Positions 22,420 to 34,823 of a stretch of 64,000 nt of DNA are shown in pieces. Each line of letters starts with the position of its first letter. The stretch's first letter is position 1. Source of the DNA: Ceratodon purpureus (taxonomy: Eukaryota; Streptophyta; Bryopsida; Pseudoditrichales; Ditrichaceae); the NCBI GenBank assembly GCA_014871385.1, contig CM026421.1:27812705-27876704 (forward strand). The letters are read 5' to 3'. Position numbers and translations under genes: made by a program. The notes beneath the pieces were generated by a model that saw only the letters and a program-made list of their open reading frames with translations, ran no database searches and had not been told where the DNA came from.

Positions 22420-25400
22420 ATGTCGCGGAAGGAGAAGCGGAAGGAGTTGAAGAAGTTGAAGAGGAAGCAGCTGCGGCGTGAGGCGGCGTTAGTGAGTGCA
22501 CAGGGGGACGGGGAGGAGGGGGAAGGGGATGAGGAGGCGGTGATCCAGGGGCAGAGGGAGGAGGAGGAGGCGTTGGCGAGGGAGCGAGCGGCGCACGACG
22601 AGCAGGAGCGTCTGTGGCTGCTTCGTGAGGAAGAGGCGCGCAAAGAGTGGCTGCGTAAACAGGAAGAAGACGCCGAGCGAAAGGTTCGTGTTCACTTTCT
22701 TCTCTTGTCGATTCTGCGCTGCGAGGTTGTTTTTTCGCATCGAACCTCATTTGGGTTCGTTTGGATTTTTTTTTCGGCGAGCGGGGTTCTTGGAGCTGAA
22801 AGAACGAGAGATTGCTCATAATTCTTTCTCAGAGTTTACATTAAATTTCTTGGGTCTTCATTTCGGGTAGAAGTAGGACTTGAACCGTGGATTTGTAGCT
22901 GGGGATTTCTTCGTTTTCAGAACTTCTCGAGTTAAGACGATCAGTAGGGCCAGCTTCTGTCGAGATTATTGATAGAGCGCCTTCTGATCGAATTTCAGAC
23001 GCCTGCTCCGGTAATTCAATTGTGAATTAGGGTTTGGCAGTAGTGAAGCGTTCATTGCTGAAGTTGGAATGGGTTCTTCCCAGACGGAACTTGATATTTG
23101 TTTTTGTGGAATTAGGGCAATGTCTCAGTCATAGCATACTTGATTACATTTGGAGCGATTCTTGAGTTGGGTTGGTTGTTATCCGCAGCGGCAAGAGGAG
23201 GAGCGGAGTCGCAAAGGCGAGGACGGTGAGGAGGATCTTGAAGAAGGTTGGGAGTATGTGGAAGATGGTCCAGCAGAGATTATTTGGAAAGGGAACGAGA
23301 TCATCGTGAAGAAACCCAGAAAGAAAGTCAGAAAGGGCACCAAGTCAAGCGTGCTCGCTATTGAGGTAATCATTACAGTGTTTTTGGTGCTATTGCTTTT
23401 CATTTGTTCCGGCGTCGTGCTTTTTCATCTTCAGCACACTTAAAACTATATTTGAGTATGAAACCATGAACTCTCACCTCTGTGTTGTTCAATGTCACTG
23501 TTTTCAAAGCGGTCATGTTTTAAAAGCGGTCAATGTCAGCGCAATTTATGTGACGACTGAGCGCGGAAGTTCTGCTTGGGAAAATCAAGCCGTGAATATT
23601 TCTCTCACCATTTTTGGTGGAATTGAGCAGCAGGACAAGAATGGACCAACAAGCGATTATTCAAATCCGCTGCCTCCTCAGAGCTCTGCTTTTTCTAGTT
23701 ACCAGGCGAATATTCAAGACGTGGCCGATCAGTCTACGAATTTTGGAACAGAGCAGGTGAAATGATTTGCAAAATTTAGTACTTTTGCTCCATGATCATG
23801 CTTGGATACTGGTGGTCTGTCCTCCAGGATACGGTGAGAAATACTAAGAATATCATCGCTTGTGTAGATATACTCAGAGGACTTGTAAAAGTTTTTGAGT
23901 TACAATGAGCTACTTATCTACTAATGCTGTTCGCGTTTTAATGTCTCAGGATAAGACTAACTGCCCATTCTACATCAAGCAAGGCGTATGCCGTTTTGGT
24001 GTGCGTTGCAGCCGCCTGCATCCGGTGTTCAATGACGCGTGTACTCTTTTGATGCGTTCCATGTATACTGGGGCTGGCCTAGCTTTGGAACCTGTTGAAA
24101 GCCTTGAGGTTTGTGCTGGCATCAATATCCTCTTAACAATGTCGCCTCTGCTTGGGAAGTCGTATGTGAAGCCAATGTGCTCTACTTACTGAGCTGTATC
24201 CACCATGATTAGTCAAGTTTGTGCATCTAGAGCGTTAGATATTTTTCATGCATTGCACCGTAAAAACATCACCGATGTCAGGGAATAGTGAATATCTCAT
24301 AGCAGATTCGGCTCAATCTTACCCGATCAGATATGTTGTGATGCGCTTGTTATAGTCTACTCGATCGTTTTTTTATCTTGGATTCTTTATCAGTCTTGCT
24401 TAACGATTCTTCTTCAAGGCACCAATGTATCTTCACACAAGCTGTACCTCATGGAGAGATGGGCAGATGTTAAGGTGGTCGCATGAGAAGGAAGCAGCCG
24501 TATGATGTATCCTGCCTGCAGAAAGATGAACTTGCTTTCATGCTGTGTTGGGATCTCTTTTGACAGGGTGTTTCCGATTGCTGTTGGTTTATCTGTTTTG
24601 AAAAATCGGAAAGTGGAACACAGCGGCGTTTTTATCAGGATCATATAGTTACTTGTCTTTAGAGTCTTTAAATATTTATTCCCTTGTCTCCAGTCATTTC
24701 CTTGACACTCAGTGGTAGACGGTGAATTGGCTTCTGGTCGAGCAATTTAAGTGGTCAAATGTTCATTATGACCATTTCATCCAATGTGTGCCTCATTCTG
24801 ATTGACAGTTCACTGATGAGGAGGTGGTACAAGAATATGAAGAATTTTACGATGATGTGCATTCGGAGTTCCTACAATTTGGAGAAATTGTGAATTTTAA
24901 GGTATTGTGGTCTTCTTTTAGATTTGAATGTTATAAATACGATTTTTGGCAGCGTATAGATTATGTTTATGGCCCCTGCAATATGGATGGTCTTGCTCAG
25001 GTTTGTATATCCTTGTGAAATCATCAAGGATTGTATTCACTCAAACTCTTGTTGTTTACATTAATATTGAGCAGGTGTGTCGAAATAGTTCACCGCATCT
25101 GCGAGGAAATGTTTATGTTCACTATGTATCAAGAGAGTCAGCAGTAGCTGCTTACAACCACATGAATGGACGATTTTATGCTAAGAAGCAGGTATGGGGA
25201 GTATATCTTCATGGACAGGTGTTTGGAAGGATTCGTCAATCAGATAGGGAAACTACCGTATGCGTTATTTTAAGGAATTACCAGTCTAGTGCTGGCACTT
25301 CCCTTAGTCTTGCACTGCTAATTTGTTATATTTATTGGAGCTACTTATTCAAAATTAGTGCATTTTTTCTCAGCAGATTCTTGTTTGTAGTGGAACATTT

Positions 25401-27217
25401 GTCTAAAGAATGATTTATGACAGCGATAAATGTCTGGTTTTCCGGGTGAATATCACATTTTTCTAATGTGGTTCTTCAAAAGATTAGCAGTGGTATGTTC
25501 TGCATCCTTTAAACATCTGCTGTGTGTTCTATGAGTTACAGATTTCTTGCGAATTTGTAGGAGTTACGAAATGGAAGCTTGCGATTTGCGGGGAATTCAT
25601 GAGGACATATTACAAGGTGATGTTTTGTACTTAACATTGTCTTCACTAGCTCAGTCTCCATTTGTAGTATCCAAATCAGAGGTTTATTTGCGTGCTGTGT
25701 TGATATAATACTCAGTAATTGTCCACCAGCTTTGGGTTATTCTCAGGGCTGTTCCACGCACTACTCTCTGAACTTAAAAGAACCTTACGTGTTTTTTTGG
25801 TTGTATTCTGCAGACATGTTCACGTGGAACAGCATGCAATTTCTTGCATTGTTTTGAAAATCCTCGTAGAGAGTATGAGTGGGCAGACGTGGACAGATCA
25901 CCCCCTAGGTTCTGGCAGAGAAAGATGGCAAATCTTTTTAGTTATGCTTCAATATCTGGTGAAGATTTCGATGAGAGGCAGGAGAAATCAAGGTCTCACA
26001 GAGAATCTACTCACGACAGCGGAAGGGGAAGACATAGAGATGACAGAGAACTGACATACGACGATGACCGCAGGAAAGACAGGCATTCAAGAGAAACCGT
26101 TCGCGAGGACGATCAAAGAAGAGGCAGGGGTGATAGGGATCGAAAACCTTACGAAGATGAACTGAACGATCGGAGTAAGAGGGGATCGAAGTCTGATGAT
26201 CGACAGAGAGTAAGGCACTTAAAAGAGAGTAGTCACGATAGTCGAAGGAGAGATTCTACACTCGACGAAGATGACAACCACAGCCACAGGCGAAGGAGAG
26301 ACTCTACACTTGACGAAGATGACAACCACGGCCACAGGCGAAGGAGAGATACTAGACACGACGATGATCCAACAAGGGACAATAGTACAAGCCGTTCCAG
26401 GTATGGTGATGAACAAGGATCTATCAACGCTGAGAGATGGTCTCCTGGTGATGACTGTGGACAGCCAAATGACAAAGGGTTGGTTTACTATAGGGATCGA
26501 AGAAGTGACCGGCGCTATAGGGAATCTACACATGACGTAGACGATGAGGACAATGATGATGACCACCACAGCCACAGTCGAAGCCACCGCCACCGCTCGA
26601 GGAGAAGATCAAGGAGTCCAGGTAGCCAGAGGACCCGGAGGTCAAGGAGCCGTGATAGGTCGACTCCCCATAGGGCGCGCAGCCAAGATGGCTACTACAG
26701 CAGTGAGGAGCAAGAATATAGATGCTCAAAGAAAGAATATGCATCCAAGGAGAGCAAGCGGCACAGACATGATAGCCAAGCTGGTTCCTATTATCTTGAA
26801 AGAAAAGAAGATGAAGATGGCCAAAGTCATCGGAAGGGAAGACATTCTAGCCGAGAGCGTTGGAGCTATTCTGAAAATGCGCTTGAACAGAGTGTCAAGG
26901 TTCTAGAATCAGATGATACCAGGAGTCGGCACGCTAAACATTTGGAGCCCCCGCATACTGGATTGGCGAGTGATGAGAACTCCCTTGGTAGTCTTAGGAA
27001 ATTGGAGATTGATTCAGGTCTCCAGGTAGGCGTAGAAGTGGAGAAGCTGAATCAAGAAGCGGATAGTAACAGCAAGAGCACGGCGACAGGGTTGAGCCTG
27101 GAGCTTTCCACGGACGATGTCCAGAAAAGTACTTCTCAATGGCAGTCGTGGAGAAAAACCAAGTCTAAGAAGGCCAAGGTCGGGTTAAAGGACGCCCCCA
27201 TGCGGATTATAATTTGA
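22420..27217 (+). CDS. U2AF35-related splicing factor (RGH3/ZRSR2 type), CCCH-UHM-CCCH-RS
   Basis: Exons 22420-22683, 23189-23365, 23631-23756, 23950-24108, 24809-24901, 25075-25191, 25542-25616, 25814-27217; all phase 0, about 804 aa. Order: Lys/Arg- and Glu-rich N-terminus ([13 protein letters not shown]); first CCCH finger ([10 protein letters not shown], then [10 protein letters not shown]); RRM-like UHM ([25 protein letters not shown]); second CCCH finger (CGEF, then [13 protein letters not shown]); a long RS/RD/DH-rich tail with a 48-bp in-frame repeat. This is the layout of ZRSR2/URP and maize ROUGH ENDOSPERM3, which recognise the 3' splice site of U12-type introns in the nucleus. The usual short linker between exons 4 and 5 (an EGLE-like stretch) was not found, so a micro-exon may lie in the 700-bp intron 24109-24808. 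Confidence 0.9.
26237..26345 (+). repeat. In-frame 48-bp tandem repeat in the RS domain
   Basis: Two near-identical 48-bp units encode [15 protein letters not shown] and [15 protein letters not shown], followed by a diverged third ([10 protein letters not shown]). It keeps frame, so RS length could vary between strains. Confidence 0.85.
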
Positions 27218-28994
27218 CTGACGATCCATGTGGGAAGGTCAGTATATTTGTGCGACATTGATTGTGCTGAAACAGGGTAGTTCAAGAGAATGTAGAAGGG
27301 AAAGGATTTCAGCGCAGTGTGAATATTAGAAGCGATGCTTTTGTTTTGAGTGTACCGTGTTGCTGGTGCCATTTGTCATTGATTCCAGGCTGTTGGACAT
27401 GAAAGGGTTGGCCTGATGTGTGGTTGTGTGTGATGACAACAGAATCACAAACTGACTAGATTTCTCGAGATGATGATGTGTAGTTAAATGAAACGTCTGA
27501 TCCGTCGAATCATGGAAATGGTCTTTCCTGGTCGTTGTGTTTGGATCTGTCACCTGTATGTATGTCATATTTCGGCATGAGAGTCTGCCACTGAGGACTT
27601 GAGAAGAGGAACTGCGATCGGTAACTTAGGATGGCTTTACATAGAGAGCCCGAACCAGGTGAAGCTTAGGAGTTAACATTCAGGTTTGTATATCGGAGAA
27701 AACAAAACTTGAAGTAACGAGAGTTTCATCAGGAAACCAAAGATAGTCGGTTTGACATCAACATGACAACAAAGAGCAACTTGTACTTGTTATCATGACA
27801 TCGAAGTAATACTGCAAATGACATCAAAAATATCATAAGAGAAAATGATGTTAAAATGACATCAAAATAATACAACTTAGAATGACACAAAAATGACAGA
27901 ATGGAGTTTGGCATGCTATCTATTCAAGTATTGTTTGAAATATTTTTTATTTTTATTGAAAGAGGATAAGGTTATAAGATTAATGCAATAAAAGTCATAG
28001 TTATTTGATAAAAATTCAATTAGTCATAAATTTTCATAGGTGTCGGAGCAAAACCCGTGTAAACACTACCTCTCCACTTTCCACCTAATCAACAATCAAT
28101 CATCATTTATTGGACATAAAATCAACTTAATTTCATTCAAATATTATCATGTAAAAAACATATTACCATATGTTTTCTTTCAAAAATTAAAAGCATTGAT
28201 TTGTTTTTTCATTATCACAATTGTCTCAAACCACTTGTATCAAATTTTCAATCCATAACCATCAGCCTTGCATCCATTTCTTACAAATAACTTGACTTCG
28301 GTGGCTAATGAATGTATTCTTGTCAATTGTAGATATTTTTATTAATGGTGTTCATAGATAAAGGGTGGCCATAAGTTGGTTTACCTGACATCAAATTGAC
28401 TTCAAAACAATATTAAGATAATATTTTGTCATTTTGAAAGGCATTATAACTTATGTCATTTTAATGTTATTTTCTTGTCATTTTGGCATCTTTAATCTAT
28501 TTTATTGTAAAATTATTCTTAAAGCATTTTGAAGTTATTTTTTCTCAATTTAACTTATGTCATTTGGATACTATTTTGATGCCCATTGGATGCTAAAATG
28601 ACACTGAATTAATTTGTTAATTTGACCTTTATCGTATGTTAGATTGATAAATGAGAAGTTCATTTGATATTATCTTGAAACATTGACAATTACAATTAGA
28701 GGATGACAACCTTATCATTTTCATGATTGTGTGTAATGTTGTCTTTTCAGTCTCCCTTTTTCAATGAAAAGCCATTCTTGTGATGTTGCAAAATACCCTA
28801 TGATTTCTTATTACTCTTATACTATTATAGTCTCTTATAAATGTACATGTGTGGAACACCTTAATTCTTAATCCAAACAACACCATGCTTGATTATTGAG
28901 TGGAAGGTTATCGTTATGGTTGTAGGTGATTGTGAATGAATTAGTCTATTAACAAATATAGGGATCTACAAAGATTTTTTTAGTAATTCATCTA
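27218..28994. other. Intergenic region with TGACATC-rich foldback-like DNA
   Basis: 3' flanks of two convergent genes. From about 27740 to 27905 the motif TGACATCA/ATGACA recurs many times, and from 28385 to 28620 the complementary GTCATTTT/TGATG motif recurs, giving diverged inverted arms about 500 bp apart. No coding sequence recognised. Confidence 0.5.
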
Positions 28995-31900
28995 TCAGAT
29001 CACACTGTCAGCCACTTTCAGAAGATGATTGAAATCAACAGCTGGATAATGTTGAAGAAGCTTCAGATTTGTTGTGAAGTCCCCTGCTAAAAGTCGGCTT
29101 CTCAAGCACAAAAGCATAGCGCAGCAAACTCGAAGCAAAATTTCCTGTAAGAAACAGTGCAAGGTTTTAGAGTACAACAAGAGACCGTTTTAATGGCAGC
29201 TATCACTTCAATAAAATTTATGAAGACTCCAGAATAAGTGAATTCGTTGGTAAATATATGATCTAGTGGATAAACCGCCGCTGCAATTGAAAGCTAAGAC
29301 AGACCCAGAGTCAACAGCAAGCCTTTACAACTGCAACTATAGTTAAAACAATGATTCAGCGAGCAACCCGTAAATCGAAAACCCAAGCATAACTTATTAG
29401 CCCGACCAGCGTTTGAACATACCAATGGGCCATCGGGGTTGCTGAGGAGAGAATCCCAAAGACGAAGAGAGTCAGCAAATTTGAACTCTTGCGTTAGCAG
29501 CAGTGTTATCCACCTGAAGGCGTAAAACTGGGGATTAACCTGAGCACAAAAAGCAGCAATTCGTTACTTCAGTTTCCCAACCCTTCATTTGATACAAGCC
29601 ACACGAAAACTAATTTCAAGAAAAGGCAGGATGATTCTAACACTTCCAATCATCTGCCATCAGATTACAAATGCTAAAAACAATAAGCACACGCCTTTAG
29701 TCAGCAGTAACAGCAGAAAATAGGAATGAAATGAAAGCTAATCGCAAATGCTTACATCTACTTATCAATTTTGCAACATACTGCAATGCCCATGCAAACC
29801 AAGCAATTTTTTTGCGCTTTCTTCTATTTCCTTATTTGAATGCACAGGATAATTCCTCCCAATCATTTTCACTAAGGTACCACACATTGTTCAAATCCAT
29901 CTTACCTCCGAGCAACATCATTACATGATCAATGGACGGTGTGGGGCTGCTCTGACGCCAGGAAATGAGAAAAAAAAGGGGAGAGAAAAACCAGGTTGAA
30001 GCACAAGCAACTCTGACAAGACGAGTGGGTGCTTTGAAAACTTCACTCTGATGTATTTAAAAGAGTACACACAGAAAAGATGCAGGAATCTGCGTGCGAG
30101 TACCTTTGAAGTGATTTCTAAGTGCCTCCATAACTCCTCATCATGCCGTCGTAGCAATTGAGTCATCTGTGATATGGTGGACCGAATCCCCACAGCACTA
30201 TTGTCAAGCTGCTGACAGAAGTGATCTCTGAAATCGCTCAGAAGTTCCACAAAGCAGAAAAAGGAATCTTCCTCTGCATGATTCTGAGCACCACAAAAAT
30301 GGTGTGATCAAAGCCCTTTCGACGCATCAGGGTTACCAAATCAGTTGCACGCTAAAAGGACTCACCCACAAGAATCCGTGACGACACACGCTACAAATTC
30401 TAATCTAAGCATACCAGAGAAGTGCTGAAAAACAGGCAGCTTAATTAAATCACTATAAAATATTTTAAAGTAAAGATATTGTTCTCACCGCATTGGACTC
30501 GTCAACATCAGTCTTGAAGACATAGTATAGCGGAGCTAAGACCTCATTCATCCCTTGCACATAGCGGATCCCTGGGTTCAATTTCGCAAAAATGAACAGA
30601 ATTCTCTTGAGTGCTTCCTGTTTGTCATGAGCAAAAGATATAAGCAAAAGCAAGCAACAAAGTGACGAGTAAGCTCTAGTTACCCAAGGTTACAGAAAAG
30701 CTTGCACTTGTAACCAGCTGTCGACAAAGCTAATAACCTGAAGAATTACGAAATAAACGTTATAGCTATTTTTAACCGAGCTGACCAGCTCACTGAGGAT
30801 GCACTAATCGAAAGTCTGAGCGTACAATTTTTTAGAATTGTACTCACGTCCAGAATGAAAAGAATGTCTCACAATGAAGATCATGAACACACAAAACACG
30901 GGTGACGATCCCACCAGTTTAAGAGTGAGAACCCATGAATTGAGCTATCCAACCCATGAATTGGCAATGAAAGTGTACAACAATACTTCAGGGATATGTG
31001 AGTACTTGATTTTCACATGCAAAGTCGTTGTCTCCACAAAAGAACTGCATGTCCGGATGGGTCCGCTTCACATCACGGTTGATTTGCTCCGCTAACTCAG
31101 TATCCTGCAGTCATTAACAAGAAGCTTTGACAGCCCAAATCAGAGATTGACGCGCGGCTACTTGGAATAACAAAGCCGGTATAAACCACCTGTTTAAATA
31201 CAGATCTAAAAGAAAGGTTATAGAGGAAAAGACCTGGAAAAATTGATGCCAGACGCTTTTGCTGCCAAGACTTAAAGGGTGATCGTCGTGGGAAATTTCA
31301 TGCCGCTGAAGAGGCCCTTCCAATGCATCCAGCTCTGCTGCCTTCAAGGCTTCCATCTCCTCCTTCTTTCTTGTCACTTCCGACTGCAACCAGAAAACAA
31401 ATTCAATACCGGTGGTGAAGGAACCGCCTCTACCCACACTCTAGCACAGAGCTGCGCAAGAACCCTTCATAAATGCAGCAGTTCCATAGACCATAGTCCC
31501 CATCAAGCGCTTACGAAATCAAAGTGCGTCACAGTTAAATACGATAACAGCAGATTGGCACTGCATAAAGAGAAGAAACGAGTCTTCAGAAAACTCAAGT
31601 CCATGCGTGGACAGGGGGAATACTTAGTACTTAGCTGCGCTTACAGTTGATTATGCCCTCAGGTAGATTGAGGAAAGAATCCTTATCATTCAATATGGCT
31701 TCCAGCTTCTAACAGCTGGTACTCATGACAATTACGGATTTCACGGGCTCATCATAGGAGAAGTCAGAGCAACGAAAGAACTTACAGGATTAATTATCAT
31801 CTCCTCCCGGAAAACAGAATATGTAGCCCGCTTCTTCTTCAGCTCCGTTGCCCACTCGTCTCTATTCTTTGGCAGAAAGCCAAGTAGGACCTACTAACAC

Positions 31901-33051
31901 GTTCCACACAGCACTCTGTCACAAGTGCACATTGATAAAAGGTTCTCGTAAGTGGAAGCTAATAGAGCTAAACGGAGTGAGTCAAACAAGTATCCAGTAC
32001 CTACAGTACCTTCCAAGTAGTTGCTCTAATGCCTCCAGCATCAGGTATCCCTTGTGATGACAAGCGCTGCAATTCGGCTAGATGTATTCTTCTCCTTGAT
32101 AACTGGAAGCATAAAAACAAGCACCTAATAAGTTTATGATCACCGCAATGGTGTGAATTACCTTATTCGGAAGGCCCAAAAATGAAGTGATATGCAGCAC
32201 AAATATCAAGGAAGACAATCCATAGAAAAATACTGTGCGAGTCATTGACGTCTTAGAAAAGCATTAATAACAGGAAGATTCACCTCAGTATTGAAAAGAG
32301 ATACGCGATACTCAAAGGACGACGGGCTTTTGGCTACCTTGTTTTCCTCGGTGTCCGAGGAATGTTCCGAGTTATCAGAAATCTGCACCGTATTAATTGT
32401 TCACGTTTAGGTCAGTCTTTAAGAGATGCAGTAAGAAATAAACCCCCATCTGACTCTCCCCAAAATGAACCGACATCATCCCAATCTTACAATACTCCAA
32501 TTATCTAATTTTCTGTACGTGCTGCGTGAGTCAAAAAGCTGACCAACAAGAGAGGACTGATGTGAAACATGATGGGTTCATAAGACGAAGAGAAACCTAA
32601 TCATCAACAGGGCATGGGAAAGGACCTGTGCCTGAGCAGCCTGCGCAGCCGGACCAGTGGCATCACTCTCTTCCTGCGACGTGATAGTCTCCTTCGGAGG
32701 CTTAGCAATATTGATCAACGGATCATCAAAATCTCCTGCTGGTTTGCCAATCGACTCTACAAGACTTGCAGAATTTGACCTGTCGCCAAAGGAATACGAA
32801 CCTCTCACAGGCGACCTGGGCTTCGACGCCCAGGCTGCGCTGTTGAGCCACGCCGGGACTGGCTTCGGATTCATGCTGCTGCCATTTCCTGCCGACATCA
32901 TCGGACCATAAAGAACACGGCGTGATATCAACCCTAATTCTAACTCTACAACTTTCTCAGACTTCCCGAAAATGATTCTTCCCCTTTCATTCGATCCAGC
33001 ACTCTTCACCAGACCTTTGCAATTCAAAAGGCCTCCTCTGTATCCCACCAA
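28995..33051 (-). CDS. TBC-domain Rab GTPase-activating protein, TBC1D13-like
   Basis: Ten exons, all phase 0: 33051-32626, 32382-32284, 32102-32010, 31890-31786, 31383-31234, 31104-31006, 30617-30489, 30283-30104, 29539-29423, 29144-28995. About 515 aa from 33051, or 465 aa from the downstream Met at 32901. The TBC domain starts around RRIHLAELQRL and IRATTWK. Both catalytic fingers are present: arginine finger INRDVKRT at about 31075 and glutamine finger RYVQGMNEVL at about 30550. Family motifs NQEALKRIL (across an exon junction), NHAEEDSFFCF and NPQFYAFRW follow. TBC proteins stimulate GTP hydrolysis by Rab GTPases in membrane traffic; by exon text the closest match is TBC1D13 (a Rab35 GAP in animals), so the plant substrate is unknown. 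The N-terminus is Ser/Pro-rich and probably disordered. Confidence 0.9.
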
Positions 33052-34030
33052 AAGCTCCCCAATCTCAACTCCTGAATTTCCACTTATGACGCATGTGGAT
33101 TGACAAAGATGTAAGACTCGGCCTCCTCCTTCCCCTAATTCCGCCTATCTTCAAAGTTTACACCCGCATTATCTCCACCTTTTAAACCAACACTCACCAG
33201 AATTGCCGATCTATACGAATCCTGGAGTTGAGTAAGAAGGTCCACTTTAACAAATCGACACAACGGTGAACTCGAGGCTTGCCGTACGCTCTCCTCAACT
33301 ACTAGATTAGCTCAGAATTTGAACCAGACTTCTTCAATTTCGAAAATAACGAAGATCACTGAAGGAGAGATGTAATCAGCCTCGAATCGATTGTTCTCAA
33401 ATGCTTCACTTCGAAGCTCTCCACTGGGAACACCGTCGCCAATCAAACGGCCATCCAGCATAAGACCTTTGGACGAAAACAGATAGACCAGATACAAACC
33501 ACAACTGCGTTCCTGTGAACAAATGAACCCCTCATCTTCCTCGGAATCGAGATCCTCCACGATTCCACAGACAGGAACTCCCTTCACTGGCTTCACCTGG
33601 AGAAGAATCCAAGGAAATGCTCCTTAAAACTCAAGGCAACCTCTGCCACGAGCTTTGCAAACCTCACCATTCACAAAACCCTGATTCATTCAACAGAACG
33701 GTCCCGGAACCGCACCCCAGCACCAAATTTTGTTCCGTAAATTCGACGCAGCGCGGGGAGTTCCGGCTCGTGAAGTGTGGTGAGGCGCAATCGGGCGTTG
33801 GCATTGATGAATCCATCATCCGCGGGAGGACGGGCGGACAATCGCAGCGACGCCCGGTTGACGAAGCTTGCGAGTGGGATTGTTGCGCTGCTTGTGAAGT
33901 TGAGAGTTGTTGCTCTTCGCATTGAGTGCGGGGATGAGCACGCTGCACCACCGGAAGCACCCGGTCGCACTCGTACCCACGCGCGTTCAAATGCGAGGCG
34001 TTTACCGCCTCGCCCCGTCCAATAGTGGCA
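33052..34030. promoter_or_regulatory. GC-richer promoter/5' region of the TBC gene
   Basis: Base composition rises sharply at 33690-34020 with many CpG. Open frames occur on both strands there, including an Arg/Ser/Leu-rich minus frame (33970-33686) that looks like a transit peptide, and an acidic minus frame at 33596-33312. None has splice or homology support. A CpG-rich promoter or upstream exon of the TBC gene is the simplest reading. Confidence 0.4.
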
Positions 34031-34775
34031 GATTAAAGGGATGTATCCCCAAACCCGACACTGTACGCAAAAGCGCCATTATTTAAGCCGTTTGTAGACC
34101 CCACTGCATAAAAATGTACACTATCCGTGGTTTTGGGTGTAGTGACGGTTTTGAGTATGGTGATGGTTTTGGGTACGCACTCCCTGAGTGAGTTCCCTCT
34201 TCAGAGATTCCTAGTGCAGGAAATTGGTGTGGGTAGTATGTCTTCGAGAGTCTGAGTCAAGGCCATCTGAAATGAGGTATTGGTTCTTTTTTTTCAAAAA
34301 CAAATCATTTTAAATTACAGAATCTTTTTACTTTTATTTCTTTTAGAAACATACTTTTTGTGATATCACTATATAAACCTTTGAATTGTTCTGTGCTACA
34401 TAGAACTCCAAATATGTTGATGTTTTTTCAGTTATAAATAATTAGACATAATCCTACATTAATAAAGGATTAATGAAATTGACACAATTTTTTTATACAT
34501 TTTTTAAATTAGAATTAAATTAAAATTATATATGATAAATGGCATTATAACATTCTTTAGCCTGCCTCTTTTGCTCCACTGCAAAATATCACCATCTTCT
34601 AAACACTCTTTGTGCTCAAAGTTTATGTATATTTTGTCAGTTACTTAAATTGGATAAGAGAATTAAGAAAGTGTGACTACTAAAAATTATATGATGAGGT
34701 TGATGGACGTATTGACACCTCGTGTAAATGAAATGATAGAACTTTCATCATCACAAAAGTCTCTGCGTTCATTTG

Positions 34776-34823
<48 letters not shown>

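Noticed and set aside
22076..22819. 247-codon minus frame, Pro/Ser/Thr-rich
   Set aside because: Antisense to the (GTGA)n tract and exon 1 of the U2AF-related gene, whose plus-strand reading and splice sites are convincing.
26219..26744. Minus-strand Val/Ser-rich frames
   Set aside because: Shadows of the Arg/Asp-rich RS domain on the plus strand.
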